Origin: an uncultured Steroidobacter sp.
GTDB taxonomy: Bacteria; Pseudomonadota; Gammaproteobacteria; Steroidobacterales; Steroidobacteraceae
Reading direction: 5' to 3'
NCBI RefSeq assembly: GCF_937958065.1
Contig: NZ_CALFXI010000001.1
Coordinates: 1-64,000 of the forward strand
DNA: 64,000 nucleotides
The position numbers and the translations under genes are program-made. Shown piece after piece: positions 1 to 8,355 of this stretch. The notes beneath the pieces were generated by a model. That model did not search any database. It saw only the letters and a list, made by a program, of their open reading frames with translations, and was not told the origin of the DNA. Every line of letters starts with the position of its first letter. Within the stretch, counting starts at the first letter, position 1.

Positions 1-170
1 CGGAAAATTCAAGAGCTGCGCCCGGAAGGCGCCGCATTCGCATTGAATCTGCATGACCCCTCCTTACATTCGTTCGGGTCCGTGGGTCGGCATGGACGGG
101 ATGCTAATGGTGGATAGGGTAATCTGGAAATGCACTCCCGGCGCGGGCACACAGAAATCGCAAATCGCCG

Positions 171-194
171 GTCCGCTTTCGGCCAGGAGCGGAC
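171..194. repeat. GTCCGCT/AGCGGAC hairpin, copy 1
   Basis: A 7-bp perfect stem (GTCCGCT at 171-177 pairs with AGCGGAC at 188-194) encloses a 10-nt loop. Related hairpins occur at 1281-1326, 2364-2420 and 3788-3811, all between genes. I see no gene in the surrounding gene-free stretch 1-391; its short open frames have no ribosome site and no recognisable product. Confidence 0.6.
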
Positions 195-391
195 ATGTGC
201 CGGATACATAGGCCCCCTTTGCCTTTCTGTACAGCGATACTGCGGTCTGCTTCCTATTTTTCGCTTTGGCCTAAACTTCCGCTACCCTCTACAGGGCAGG
301 TATCTTCGTCGGCGAGAGCAGGGGCGTCACTCGGCTCGCTGTATCGGAAAGCGGGGGTGACTTCCCCTGCAATCAGAACACACATCAGCGG

Positions 392-1192
392 ATGAATATG
401 GAATTAGAACAAGTTCGTGCTCTCATCTTTCGACTATTCCAGCGGCACTTCGTAGCCCTACATGTTTCGTTCACGAAATCTGGCGCCGCTCCAATTGATG
501 CTACGTACAGTGCTTTCCTTATGTCAGTAGCCGATCACTGGTATCTAGTTACAGCGGGCCATTGCGTCGACGAGATCACGAAGATGTTGAATCGGGGTTA
601 TCGCATAACCTGCGAACTGATGGATAACCTCGATGTAGGCGCAAAGTTCAAGAACCCGATCCCGTTTGCTTATGAGCCTTCCGAGGCAATCAGCCTTGCA
701 GAGTTCGGTGCTGACTTTGGCGTAATCGAGCTGCCAGAGATGTACCGGAGACTCTTGGCCGCGAACAATATGGAGCCGCTATCGGAAAAAGGTTGGCGGC
801 TTCGCCCGGAGAATTATGAGCCATTCAGATACCTTCTGGTGGGCATTCCCAACGAACTTACTCGCAAGCATGGGAGCGCGATTCACTACATGCCCAGCAT
901 TCACCCAGTGGAGAAGCTGACGGAGCGCCCGGATTATATCGACGAGCCTGCCGTGCCCACTTTCTACGGAAAGATTGTGCTTGGTGATGACCTGAGCAGC
1001 ATCCGCGGTATGAGTGGCGGGCCGATCTTCCGACTTCAAGAGGTTAATGGCTCAGTGAAGTACTGGTTGCATGCGTTGCAAAGCACTTGGTACTCAACCG
1101 AACGAACGGTCGTTGCTCCGCTTGTAGAATCCCTTGGGGACGCGCTTGAGCGCGTGCAAGACCTACGTTCTGCTCAAGAACGGCAAGGTTGA
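392..1192 (+). CDS. trypsin-like serine protease domain protein
   Basis: The 266-residue product has the signature of a chymotrypsin-fold (S1-like) peptidase. There is TAGHC with His57, a candidate Asp at residue 108 (ADFGVIEL) and GMSGGP with the nucleophile Ser208. No signal peptide is visible, so it is probably cytoplasmic. This differs from periplasmic DegP-type proteases and is common for trypsin-like domains in bacterial stress or defence proteins. It stands alone, convergent with the cyclase-fold gene at 1350-2204, and its base composition is visibly less GC-rich than the housekeeping genes further right, which suggests transfer. The substrate is unknown. The catalytic assignment is from motifs, and a role in defence would be speculation. 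Confidence 0.8.
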   Translation: MNMELEQVRALIFRLFQRHFVALHVSFTKSGAAPIDATYSAFLMSVADHWYLVTAGHCVDEITKMLNRGYRITCELMDNLDVGAKFKNPIPFAYEPSEAISLAEFGADFGVIELPEMYRRLLAANNMEPLSEKGWRLRPENYEPFRYLLVGIPNELTRKHGSAIHYMPSIHPVEKLTERPDYIDEPAVPTFYGKIVLGDDLSSIRGMSGGPIFRLQEVNGSVKYWLHALQSTWYSTERTVVAPLVESLGDALERVQDLRSAQERQG

Positions 1193-1280
1193 CGCAGACA
1201 TGGACGATCGATCCGAGCGGACAGAAGCTCTGGCCTCTATATCAACCGGCGCTTGGCGGCTGAAGCGACCTTGATGGCAC

Positions 1281-1326
1281 GTCCGCTCCAGGTCTCAACG
1301 GAAGTCGGCTCCCGACAGGAGCGGAC
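1281..1326. repeat. GTCCGCT/AGCGGAC hairpin, copy 2
   Basis: A 9-bp stem (GTCCGCTCC at 1281-1289, GGAGCGGAC at 1318-1326) lies in the 157-bp gap between the convergent protease and cyclase-fold genes. It could act as a bidirectional terminator, but no T-run follows on either strand. Confidence 0.6.
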
Positions 1327-1349
1327 ATTTGGCAGCTTCGGTCACACGC

Positions 1350-2204
1350 TTATGCGCTCACTGGCTGCTGAGCCATCGCACGGATAATCGGAATGCTGTT
1401 GTTGTATCTCGAACGCAAGGCGGCTGAGGACCTATTTTCCGGGCGCTCGGCGAACCGCTCGAAAGCACTCACCAGATCAGCACGATAGCCCATCGGCAGG
1501 CTGTTCCGCTGGAGCTGAAGCGGCACGCGCAACAAACATTTGTCTTCACTCCTTTCCACCACCTTCGACACAAACGCTACCTCTGCTGACGAATTTTCCG
1601 GCGGCGTAATACCGGCATCCAACGCTACGCCAACGCAATCGAGACTTTCGGCCAGCTCATATGCACGACGGATACCTTCTCCCAAACGAACGTCTGTATT
1701 TCTGTTCCACCAAACTGAGCCGTGAGATATGGCTCCGCGCAATGGAAGGTCTTGACAGAAGAAAAACACAAACATCGCGCTTGCCAAGTGACATATTTGC
1801 CTCAGACTCTCATCCGAATCATCGTGCGAGACGACGAAGATCGAGTCTGAAAATATCGAGGCAGGATTGAGCTTATCGAGACCGACGATCGGCCCTTGAG
1901 TGCTCGTGCCATCGTCGTGGTGACTTACTGCGCCGTGTATGCGCGCTAGGATGGCAAAGTTGGTCTGCAATAACGCCGTCTCCAGCTGCGCTTCAAGTGT
2001 GGCCGCATCCTTCATCAGTCGCGCTCTGAAGCCCAGTACATCTGCATATAAGACAAATGCATTCTGACCTCGAAGAACTTGGCCGACTGATGCTAGTGCG
2101 AGCGCCTGCCGCAAGGTAGCGTGCTGTTCCAACGTAAAGCCCGGGATAGGCGGGAGAGCGGCGAGCTTTTCAGCCAAAGGTCTACTTAACGCGTGGTCGC
2201 TCAT
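1350..2204 (-). CDS. class III nucleotide cyclase-fold protein
   Basis: The 284-residue soluble product resembles the catalytic fold of class III adenylate/guanylate cyclases. It has YADVLGF around Asp55, FSDSI around Asp120 (the two positions that bind metal in true cyclases), LRGAIS around 156-160 and LGEGIRRAYELAE around 174-186. Many unnamed bacterial proteins share this pattern and have no proven activity. The ATG at 2204 is preferred over the upstream in-frame start at 2270, because GAGGAGGGG sits just before it. The gene is monocistronic, lies in the less GC-rich left end, and ends toward the protease gene. Pycsar cyclases use this fold in phage defence, but no effector gene is adjacent, so that role is not supported here. 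Confidence 0.65.
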   Translation of the reverse strand: MSDHALSRPLAEKLAALPPIPGFTLEQHATLRQALALASVGQVLRGQNAFVLYADVLGFRARLMKDAATLEAQLETALLQTNFAILARIHGAVSHHDDGTSTQGPIVGLDKLNPASIFSDSIFVVSHDDSDESLRQICHLASAMFVFFFCQDLPLRGAISHGSVWWNRNTDVRLGEGIRRAYELAESLDCVGVALDAGITPPENSSAEVAFVSKVVERSEDKCLLRVPLQLQRNSLPMGYRADLVSAFERFAERPENRSSAALRSRYNNSIPIIRAMAQQPVSA

Positions 2205-2363
2205 TCGGTCAGACTCCCCTCCTCTATCGATCTGGTTACTCTCGACGTTCCGCAGGCATGTGCGCCCCACGCCGGTAGAACGTGGAGCCGACTTACATCC
2301 ACAGTAGCGCAGAATACATCTGTTCGAGTTTGGTTAACCCTACCCTGCATCACACCTCTGTGA

Positions 2364-2420
2364 TGTCCGCTCGGGTCGAGAGCTGCCAGCCACCAGACCG
2401 CTATCGGCAAGAAGCGGACA
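2364..2420. repeat. GTCCGCT/AGCGGAC hairpin, copy 3
   Basis: TGTCCGCT at 2364-2371 pairs with AGCGGACA at 2413-2420 across a long loop. It lies upstream of the cyclase-fold gene and downstream of the hydrolase gene that ends at 2514. Confidence 0.55.
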
Positions 2421-2513
2421 CCGGGCACAGCGTCCCGACACACTCACCAGAGATTGTCTGTGCGATGTGAGGCCGCACTGTGATTCGTGCGCGGTTATAA
2501 CCAATAGCCGCAG

Positions 2514-3650
2514 TCAGTTCAACTCTGAGAGAAACCTATTTATCTCATCAACGACTTCGCTTTCGTTCGACAGATACACATAGTGATCTGCTCTATCGAT
2601 TTGTACCACGCGCGCTTTCGGCAGATCGCGCTGGAAGAGCTCGATCTGTCTCCTAGAACGCTCGCGTTGGAACCACATGTAGGACTCAGCATTCGCCCGT
2701 TGCTCAGGGTCGTTCATATCGGGAGTACCCGGATCGTCAATAACGGCGAAGATGCCTAATGCAGGCACGTGTATGTTCGTGTATTTCTTCTTTCCGGCTT
2801 CAATCTTCTGACCAACAAATGGCGGCCGTCTGAATTTCATTGTTGGCCGGCCTTGCTCATCTACAGCGAGCATCGCGCGGAACTCGGCTTCCGGCAGCAC
2901 CACTTTTGCGCCACGGGCATACCAGGCTTGCATGGTGCGAAAGTTCTGCAGATCCGCTGGAGTCGGGTCGGGTCGTGGAGGCCGTCCATTCTCAATACGG
3001 ATGAGCTTTTGCAAGATCGCCTGCAATTCCGGAAGATTCTTCTGCAGCATTTCTTGCGCCAGAGGTCTCGAGTCGAACGGCTCGCTCAGCAGCTTGTCGA
3101 AGTGAGCTTTGAAGTCATTGAGCTCATCCTTCCATGTAACGATTTTGTAGAAGCCTTGTGCCTCATACTCCTGGTCCCACGAGTGGATTGCGTCGAGATA
3201 GACGAGACCACCGATACGCTCCGGGAATCGGGATGCAACGTTGCTCATCTCCTGGCCCGCGAAGGAGTGACCGACCAGCACAGGTTGATTCAGTCTCAAG
3301 GCCTCGACCACTGCAACCACATCGTTTCCTAGGTCATCCGCACCGTAGCCTTCGCTGGGGATACTGGAAACCGGTGAGCCCCGTCGCGTCAGCCCAACCA
3401 CTCGATAGTGCGAAGTAAGCTTCTGCGCGAATTCGTCGAATACATGAGCGGTGTTGCCACCGCCCGCGAGCAACATCAAAGGGCGACCGTGTCCGCCCCA
3501 ATCGAGTGTTTCAAGCTTGATCCCAGGTGCAACCTCGATGAATGTCACCTTGTGTGGCGAGGGATCGCGCCATGTCTTCGATGCAGATGCATCACCAAGT
3601 AGCGACCACGACAACAATCCCGCGAGGAATGCAACGCGATAGCCAATCAT
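2514..3650 (-). CDS. secreted alpha/beta hydrolase
   Basis: This 378-residue alpha/beta-hydrolase-fold enzyme probably cleaves an ester or amide; the substrate is unknown. The chosen start (3650) has GGAGG four bases upstream and gives a clean Sec signal, a hydrophobic stretch ending at DASA around residue 23. The nucleophile elbow is GHSFAG, an LLAGGGNT-type oxyanion loop lies before it, and the candidate catalytic His is in RADHYVYL near the C-terminus. The ORF stays open to 3719, but the longer start would bury the signal peptide. It is a single gene with no close co-directional partner. Confidence 0.8.
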   Translation of the reverse strand: MIGYRVAFLAGLLSWSLLGDASASKTWRDPSPHKVTFIEVAPGIKLETLDWGGHGRPLMLLAGGGNTAHVFDEFAQKLTSHYRVVGLTRRGSPVSSIPSEGYGADDLGNDVVAVVEALRLNQPVLVGHSFAGQEMSNVASRFPERIGGLVYLDAIHSWDQEYEAQGFYKIVTWKDELNDFKAHFDKLLSEPFDSRPLAQEMLQKNLPELQAILQKLIRIENGRPPRPDPTPADLQNFRTMQAWYARGAKVVLPEAEFRAMLAVDEQGRPTMKFRRPPFVGQKIEAGKKKYTNIHVPALGIFAVIDDPGTPDMNDPEQRANAESYMWFQRERSRRQIELFQRDLPKARVVQIDRADHYVYLSNESEVVDEINRFLSELN

Positions 3651-3787
3651 CCGTCCTCCACCTGGCACACCTTGGTGACTCGAAACGTTCGAAGCACGCG
3701 CTACATGGTCATGCACCACAACAGCGTTATCTACTATTACATGTGTAGTTGAGAGAGTCGATGGCGCGATTGGATCTGAAAGCGCAG

Positions 3788-3811
3788 GTCCGCTACGGGC
3801 CGATAGCGGTC
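3788..3811. repeat. GTCCGCT-type hairpin, degenerate copy 4
   Basis: GTCCGCT at 3788-3794 faces AGCGGTC at 3805-3811 with one mismatch and a 10-nt spacer. It lies upstream of the hydrolase gene that starts at 3650. Two isolated half-elements in opposite order lie at 6871-6877 and 6976-6982. Confidence 0.45.
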
Positions 3812-3922
3812 AAACGTGACAGCCCCCATTCGCACGGACCGATCATGCAACCGCATGATGCTGGCACCCACACGCCAATATCATCCCTTGACGTCCACCC
3901 GGCTCACCGGGCGCTGAGTCCT

Positions 3923-4249
3923 CCCGCAATTTGACACTCGGCGTTTCCGCGGAAACGTCCGTTTCGCAAATCCGCCCGAGCACATCAACGCGCCCTCCGC
4001 CGCCGAACCATCCCTTCTCGCGGACGGAGAGCGCAACCATTTCTCAAGCTGCGCGATGCACCGCCGTCGGTTCCCTCCCTGAAACAGACCCGCGCTGCCC
4101 GGACCTAGTTCGTCATCGCGCTTTCGGATGGCCCCGATCAGCGGCCGCAGCTTCACCGGATCCAGATCCGCGGCCGAGTCGTTGATCCATCGCGCGGCTG
4201 CTTCCGCGACCTCGGCGTGCATGACGCCGTCATAGTCATCCGAGTACTG
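3923..4249. repeat. 330-bp direct repeat, left copy
   Basis: This stretch aligns by eye with 5402-5732 in the same orientation over its full length, with scattered substitutions and small indels. Together the two copies bracket the esterase gene 4327-5367. The left end of each copy carries the palindrome CGTTTCCGCGGAAACG (3942-3957 here). The alignment stops abruptly after GAGTACTG. Confidence 0.85.
4043..4246 (-). pseudogene. truncated copy of the small helical gene at 5526-5939
   Basis: On the minus strand this encodes MHAEVAEAAARW and following residues, which match the C-terminal half of the intact 137-residue protein. The N-terminal half is absent because the repeat ends at 4249. A one-base indel near the end changes the frame relative to the intact gene. 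It is best read as a fossil copied along with the direct repeat. Confidence 0.75.
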
Positions 4250-4326
4250 AAGTCGTAACTTCCTCCCAAGCTCCGTGTTCTGGAAGAAGGTTGAAGCCGG
4301 CCAACATGCTGCGAACGGAGACTCCC

Positions 4327-5367
4327 ATGAATCGCGCTTGCGTCATTGCACTGGGTTTGATGGCTATTACCTTGTCACCACTCCGGGAAGCGAATGCTCT
4401 GCCGGATTGCGATGCCTGGGTCAACAATCGGGTTCCAGTCGGTCCCGGCAAGTTCCTGGTGCCCGCGCCGGGGAGACTTGTCACCGCCGATATGAATCAG
4501 GTCAAGGCCGCGGGCGTGCAGATCGAGCCGACTCTGCGAGCTCGCGCAAAGGACTACCCTTGGGAACACGAGATCCAAATCGCCTTGCCGCCGTCTTACG
4601 GCAGAACCGACCAGCGCTTTCCTGTTCTTTGGGTCACCGACGGCAGTATGTTGTTCCAGCTGGCGACAGCTCTAGTCACCAGCTGCGCAGGCCAGCACAT
4701 GCCGGAGATGATCGTCGTCGGCATCGGCGCACCGCCGGAGGCAGTGGAAGAAACCCAGATGCGACGTAACTTCGACTTCAGCCCCACCGAAACCCCAGGT
4801 TACGAGGGCTTTGGGAGCGCGGCGCATAGGGCGCGTGAAAAGGCCGGAGAGAACAAGCGCAAGGCTGAAGGGAAGATCGCCATAGACCGATTCGGCGGCG
4901 CTCCGCGCTTCCTACCATTTGTTACACAGACCATTCGCCAGCAGCTCGCGCACGATTACCGCATGGCGGACGACCACACCCTGTTTGGTCACTCTGGCGG
5001 AGGTCTGTTCTGCACCTACGCGCTGGTGACTCAGCCGCAGGCGTTCAAGCGGTACATCTGTGGCAGCGCTGCCCTGGCCGCGGGTGATTATGAGGTGTTC
5101 CGAATCGAAGAGCGTTATGCCCAGCAGCACACGGATCTCGCGGCGATCGTGTTCTTCGGAGTCGGCGAAAAGGAAGCGTTGGACGGAAACACCCTTGGTA
5201 TCTTCAGCAGCACCGCGCGCTTCGCAGAAATCCTGAAAACGCGTGCGTATCCATCGCTGAAGCTGCACTTCCGAGCGTTCGAAGGCGAAAGCCACGTTAG
5301 CGTCATACCACCGCTGCTCGCCCTTGGCCTACGTTCGGCGTGGGCCGGCGATGCTGGCCCAAAGTAG
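4327..5367 (+). CDS. secreted putative esterase (Esterase D/Fes-like fold)
   Basis: The 346-residue alpha/beta hydrolase resembles the putative-esterase family (Pfam Esterase), which includes siderophore esterases and carbohydrate esterases. The ATG at 4327 is preferred over 4291: GGAG lies six bases upstream, and it begins a signal peptide ending at EANA near residue 24. VLWVTDG is the strand before the oxyanion region, GHSGGGL holds the nucleophile Ser, and GESHVSV near the C-terminus holds the candidate His. No TonB receptor or siderophore gene is adjacent, so the substrate is open. The gene is bracketed by the 330-bp direct repeats, which makes it a candidate for loss or gain by recombination. 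Confidence 0.8.
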   Translation: MNRACVIALGLMAITLSPLREANALPDCDAWVNNRVPVGPGKFLVPAPGRLVTADMNQVKAAGVQIEPTLRARAKDYPWEHEIQIALPPSYGRTDQRFPVLWVTDGSMLFQLATALVTSCAGQHMPEMIVVGIGAPPEAVEETQMRRNFDFSPTETPGYEGFGSAAHRAREKAGENKRKAEGKIAIDRFGGAPRFLPFVTQTIRQQLAHDYRMADDHTLFGHSGGGLFCTYALVTQPQAFKRYICGSAALAAGDYEVFRIEERYAQQHTDLAAIVFFGVGEKEALDGNTLGIFSSTARFAEILKTRAYPSLKLHFRAFEGESHVSVIPPLLALGLRSAWAGDAGPK

Positions 5368-5401
5368 CGCGTGCCGCGCTTGTCTCCGCTGCAACAGCCC
5401 G

Positions 5402-5732
5402 CCCGCAATTTAACATTCGGCGTTTCCGCGGAAACATCCGTTTCAACAAATCCGCCCGAGCCCATGAACGCGCCCTCCGCCGCCGCGCCATTCCTCCTCG
5501 CGGCGACAGAGGGAGCAACCACTTCTCATGCTGCGCGATAGACCGCCATCGGTTCCCTCACCTGAAACGGACCCGAGTTGCCCGGGCCTGGTTCGTCATC
5601 GCGCTTTCGGAGGGCCTCGATCAGGGGCTGCAGCTTCACCGGATCCAGATCCGCGGCCGAGTCGTTGACCCATCGCGCGGCTGCTTCCGCGACCTCGGCG
5701 TGCATGACGCCGTCATTGTCATCCGAGTACTG
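5402..5732. repeat. 330-bp direct repeat, right copy
   Basis: This is the partner of 3923-4249. It includes the C-terminal half of the intact small helical gene (5526-5939) and the palindrome GTTTCCGCGGAAAC at 5422-5435. Because the gene is complete here and truncated on the left, this copy is likely the donor. Confidence 0.85.
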
Positions 5733-5939
5733 CAGCACCTCGGACAGGCAGTGAAGCATCGAGCGAACATCCAGCAGGAGGGCGCGTACGCGAGCGAGGG
5801 CTTCTTCTAAAGTCTGCGGTGGCGGTAGTGGCAGCGACGGGGAGTTCCATGCGGCGCCGGATGCGCGGGTCTCTGCCGTGCGTTTTGTTTGATTGCGACG
5901 TCCACGGGTGGGCTTGGCAGTATCATCTTGGTCAGCCAT
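5526..5939 (-). CDS. small helical protein of unknown function, possible SOS gene
   Basis: The 137-residue product is not recognised. Residues 1-40 are charged and then proline-rich, so probably disordered. The rest is predicted helical: TLEEALARVRALLLDVR, then LHCLSEVLQYSDDNDG and a third helix with AEVAEAAARWVND. The start at 5939 has GAGGT seven bases upstream. The frame stays open to a TTG at 6113, only about 20 bp from a LexA-type box (6134-6149), which would place the gene under DNA-damage control. A truncated copy lies at 4043-4246. Confidence 0.6.
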   Translation of the reverse strand: MADQDDTAKPTRGRRNQTKRTAETRASGAAWNSPSLPLPPPQTLEEALARVRALLLDVRSMLHCLSEVLQYSDDNDGVMHAEVAEAAARWVNDSAADLDPVKLQPLIEALRKRDDEPGPGNSGPFQVREPMAVYRAA

Positions 5940-6133
5940 GTCATCTACCTCTAGGTTAGGTGGCTTGGTCAGGCGTTCGGCGGTGGTGCTACACCGTCGG
6001 GCGCCGCCATTCATGCATTGCACTCTCTCGATAACTTGGGCAGGACCGCGCGAAAGTTCACGGAAGGTTTCGGGCGGTGGTTGGGTGCTCGCTTTGGTTC
6101 GAGCACGGTTCAATCTACTCTGCTGCGCGTCAG

Positions 6134-6149
6134 CTGTATATAGCTACAG
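6134..6149. promoter_or_regulatory. LexA-type SOS box
   Basis: CTGTATATAGCTACAG matches 14 of 16 positions of the E. coli-type LexA consensus CTGTATATATATACAG, and both CTGT/ACAG arms are intact. The flanks extend the inverted repeat to GCTGTA...TACAGC (6133-6150). The nearest gene it could control is the minus-strand small helical gene at 5939, about 195 bp away. The next rightward gene is not until 13,984. Confidence 0.6.
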
Positions 6150-6319
6150 CCACAAACCTGGCGCGGTTGTTTCTAGTATTTTGATGCTCGCTCCGCGCGC
6201 TCACGCGCGGAACACGCTGCGCGGTAGCAAGCGCGCGCGTGAGGCGCGCGGACTGGTTGCCGCGCGCTAACAAAGAAAAGAATCAAACTATGACGTGGAG
6301 CAAAAACGAAGCGAAACCG

Positions 6320-6355
6320 CCCGCAATTTAACGTTCAACGTTTCTGCGGAAACGC
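6320..6355. repeat. palindromic element, third copy
   Basis: CCCGCAATTTAACGTTCAAC followed by GTTTCTGCGGAAAC repeats the left end of the two 330-bp repeats (3923-3957 and 5402-5435). Here it stands alone, just past the 3' end of the acetyltransferase gene. The dyad centre has one mismatch. Confidence 0.7.
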
Positions 6356-6386
6356 GCCCTCCATTTCGGCGGGCCGATGGGATCAC

Positions 6387-6833
6387 TCAGAGCCGCTTCG
6401 AAAGAAACGCCGAGCTCGCCGGACACAACGATGAGAACTCCGGCGTCTCCTTGATCGCGACCGGTGCGTACTCGCGAGACGCAGTGACGTAGCCGCGAGC
6501 ACGAAAGAATCGTTCCGCGGTATTCGTTAGTAGGTAGACAGCAACCGCGCCGTGATCCCGAGCATATTCCTCGGCGTGCGCTACCAACTGTGTGCCGACT
6601 CCCCGAGACCGACACTCAGGCGCAACGACCAGTGACCGCAACAAAGCGTCCGAACCGTGAAACTCGATGCCGACCAGCCCCACCGGCGCGTTTGGCGATC
6701 CGATATAGAAGAAGTGGCGCAGGTGCGCCTCGGTCAGATCCGAGATCGGCAGATCGGCACTTCTCAGTAGTTGAAGCGCTGGCTCGTAATCTGGATGCTG
6801 GCGGATCGTGGCCGCCTCGCTCGCACTGCTCAT
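6387..6833 (-). CDS. arsN2: GNAT acetyltransferase, ArsN2-like
   Basis: The 148-residue GNAT-fold protein has the acetyl-CoA loop ECRSRGVGTQL (the RxxGxG/A pattern) and the tail YLLTNTAERFFRARGY...CPASSAF. That tail is typical of the ArsN2 group, which is often found in arsenic operons. ArsN-type enzymes acetylate organoarsenicals such as arsinothricin; for ArsN2 itself the activity is less certain. No other ars gene is nearby, so this is an orphan copy and the symbol is tentative. The start at 6833 has GAGGAGGG immediately upstream; the ORF's 5' extension to 6899 is probably not translated. Confidence 0.7.
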   Translation of the reverse strand: MSSASEAATIRQHPDYEPALQLLRSADLPISDLTEAHLRHFFYIGSPNAPVGLVGIEFHGSDALLRSLVVAPECRSRGVGTQLVAHAEEYARDHGAVAVYLLTNTAERFFRARGYVTASREYAPVAIKETPEFSSLCPASSAFLSKRL

Positions 6834-7005
6834 GCTGCCCTCCTCGCCTTGCGAGTAGCCGGGCCATCGTAGCGGACACGAGACCGGTCCAGCCAGCACT
6901 CAGCCCGATAACGGGCACGGCACGAGCGGGCAACTGACGCCGCGCGCACCACGTCGGTTAGAACTGCACGCCCAGGTCCGCTAGCGCTCGCCGGTGCCGT
7001 GTGCG

Positions 7006-8328
7006 CTAGGCCTTGCGATAACTGATCAGCGCCGGCTCGATCGCGCCCGCCGCCAGGCTGCCGGTCTTCGCAAACGATGACCACAACGCGCGGACTTTCT
7101 GCGCACTGGCGTGCACCTCCGGCCACTCGAGACCCGCGATCAAGTCCGCGCCCTGCCAGATCTGTTCGTCACCGAACAACAATGGCAGATCGATGGCGTG
7201 GGTGGCGCCCAGCTGGTTCGTCCTCGATCCCCAGTGAATCTTGTAGACGTAGGCCCGGCCGCCCGCTCGAACGTGACGCTTCGCGAAGCGATCCGCCGCG
7301 GTGGCGTAGACCTTGCGCGTGATTGTGCCGACGATCACGCGACGAGCTGAATTGCCGATCAGCGGCAGTGTGGCGAGCTTGCGAAGCGGTTCCATGATGG
7401 GAATGAAGAACGAGCCTTCTTCCGCTGTCGACCCAATGAGCACATCGAAGCGACGCGCGCATCGCGACCACGCGGCGTCGAGCTCTTCCTCGGGCGGCAA
7501 TGGATGATGTCCGTACTGCGTGCCGAATGGCATGCTCGCTGGCCAGCCGAAGCCTTGCGATGCCGAAACGACCGATGCCTGCGCGGCGATCACGTCATCG
7601 GTGGGCGCATCGTGAGCCACGTGCGAGGCGACCTTCATCATCGCTTCGGACATCTTGCGGCGTCCGAGGCTGATGCCCAGCGGCGCGCTTTGAATGATGG
7701 CGCGCCGAAAAAGATCTTGCGCACCGTCTGCGATCATCAAGTGAGCAATCGCGTCGCCGCCCGCGGATTGGCCGAACATGGTAATGCTGTCGGCATCGCC
7801 GCCGAACGCCGCGATGTTCGTCTTGACCCAACGCAGCGCCTCGATGATATCGAGCAGCCCCACGTTCGCCGCGCGGCCAGCAGCACCGCCAAGAAATCCG
7901 AGCAGCCCCAGGCGATAGGTGATCGAAACGACGATGACGTTTTGCTCTTCCACCAGTGCGCGAGGGTCGTAAATCGCCGCGTCACCGGCGCCGAAGACGT
8001 AAGAGCCGCCGTGGATCCACACCATCACGGCTCGTCGGTCGCCCGGCGTGACGTCGGCCGGCAGCGTGATAGATAGTCGCAGGCAATCCTCCGTCGTTGC
8101 CAGCGTTCGCACCGATGACTTCATCAGTCCCATGCCGAACGGATGATCGGCCTGCACGCAGGCTGGCGCCCACTCGGTCGCTTGTATACTGGTTGTGGAG
8201 GGAGGCTCCGGCGTCGGTGGCTGAAAGCGTGTAGCGCGGGCATAACGAATACCCGTCGCGCGGATCACGCGCCCATCGCGCCAGCCGATGATTCGGCCGG
8301 CCGGTGCATCGAAGGCAGGAGCAGTCAT
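7006..8328 (-). CDS. type B carboxylesterase
   Basis: The 440-residue product belongs to the carboxylesterase type B/cholinesterase-like family. VMVWIHGGSYVFG supplies the oxyanion hole, MFGQSAGGDA the nucleophile Ser around residue 186, and STAEEGSF the region of the acidic residue. It is somewhat shorter than the usual 500 or more residues, and no signal peptide is seen, so it is probably cytoplasmic. It follows thiD by 27 bp in the same direction and may be co-transcribed with the thi operon, although it has no known thiamine role. No clear ribosome site precedes the ATG, and a TATAGT hexamer lies six bases upstream, so a leaderless transcript is possible. Confidence 0.85.
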   Translation of the reverse strand: MTAPAFDAPAGRIIGWRDGRVIRATGIRYARATRFQPPTPEPPSTTSIQATEWAPACVQADHPFGMGLMKSSVRTLATTEDCLRLSITLPADVTPGDRRAVMVWIHGGSYVFGAGDAAIYDPRALVEEQNVIVVSITYRLGLLGFLGGAAGRAANVGLLDIIEALRWVKTNIAAFGGDADSITMFGQSAGGDAIAHLMIADGAQDLFRRAIIQSAPLGISLGRRKMSEAMMKVASHVAHDAPTDDVIAAQASVVSASQGFGWPASMPFGTQYGHHPLPPEEELDAAWSRCARRFDVLIGSTAEEGSFFIPIMEPLRKLATLPLIGNSARRVIVGTITRKVYATAADRFAKRHVRAGGRAYVYKIHWGSRTNQLGATHAIDLPLLFGDEQIWQGADLIAGLEWPEVHASAQKVRALWSSFAKTGSLAAGAIEPALISYRKA

Positions 8329-8355
8329 CGGCGAACTATAGCCGATGTGGTGAGG

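Larger units (their letters stand above)
5940..6386. other. gene-free interval with SOS box and palindrome
   Basis: No convincing gene is seen in these 447 bases. They contain the LexA-type box at 6134-6149, a GCGCG-rich tract around 6190-6270 and the third copy of the CGTTTC(C/T)GCGGAAACG element at 6320-6355. Confidence 0.5.
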
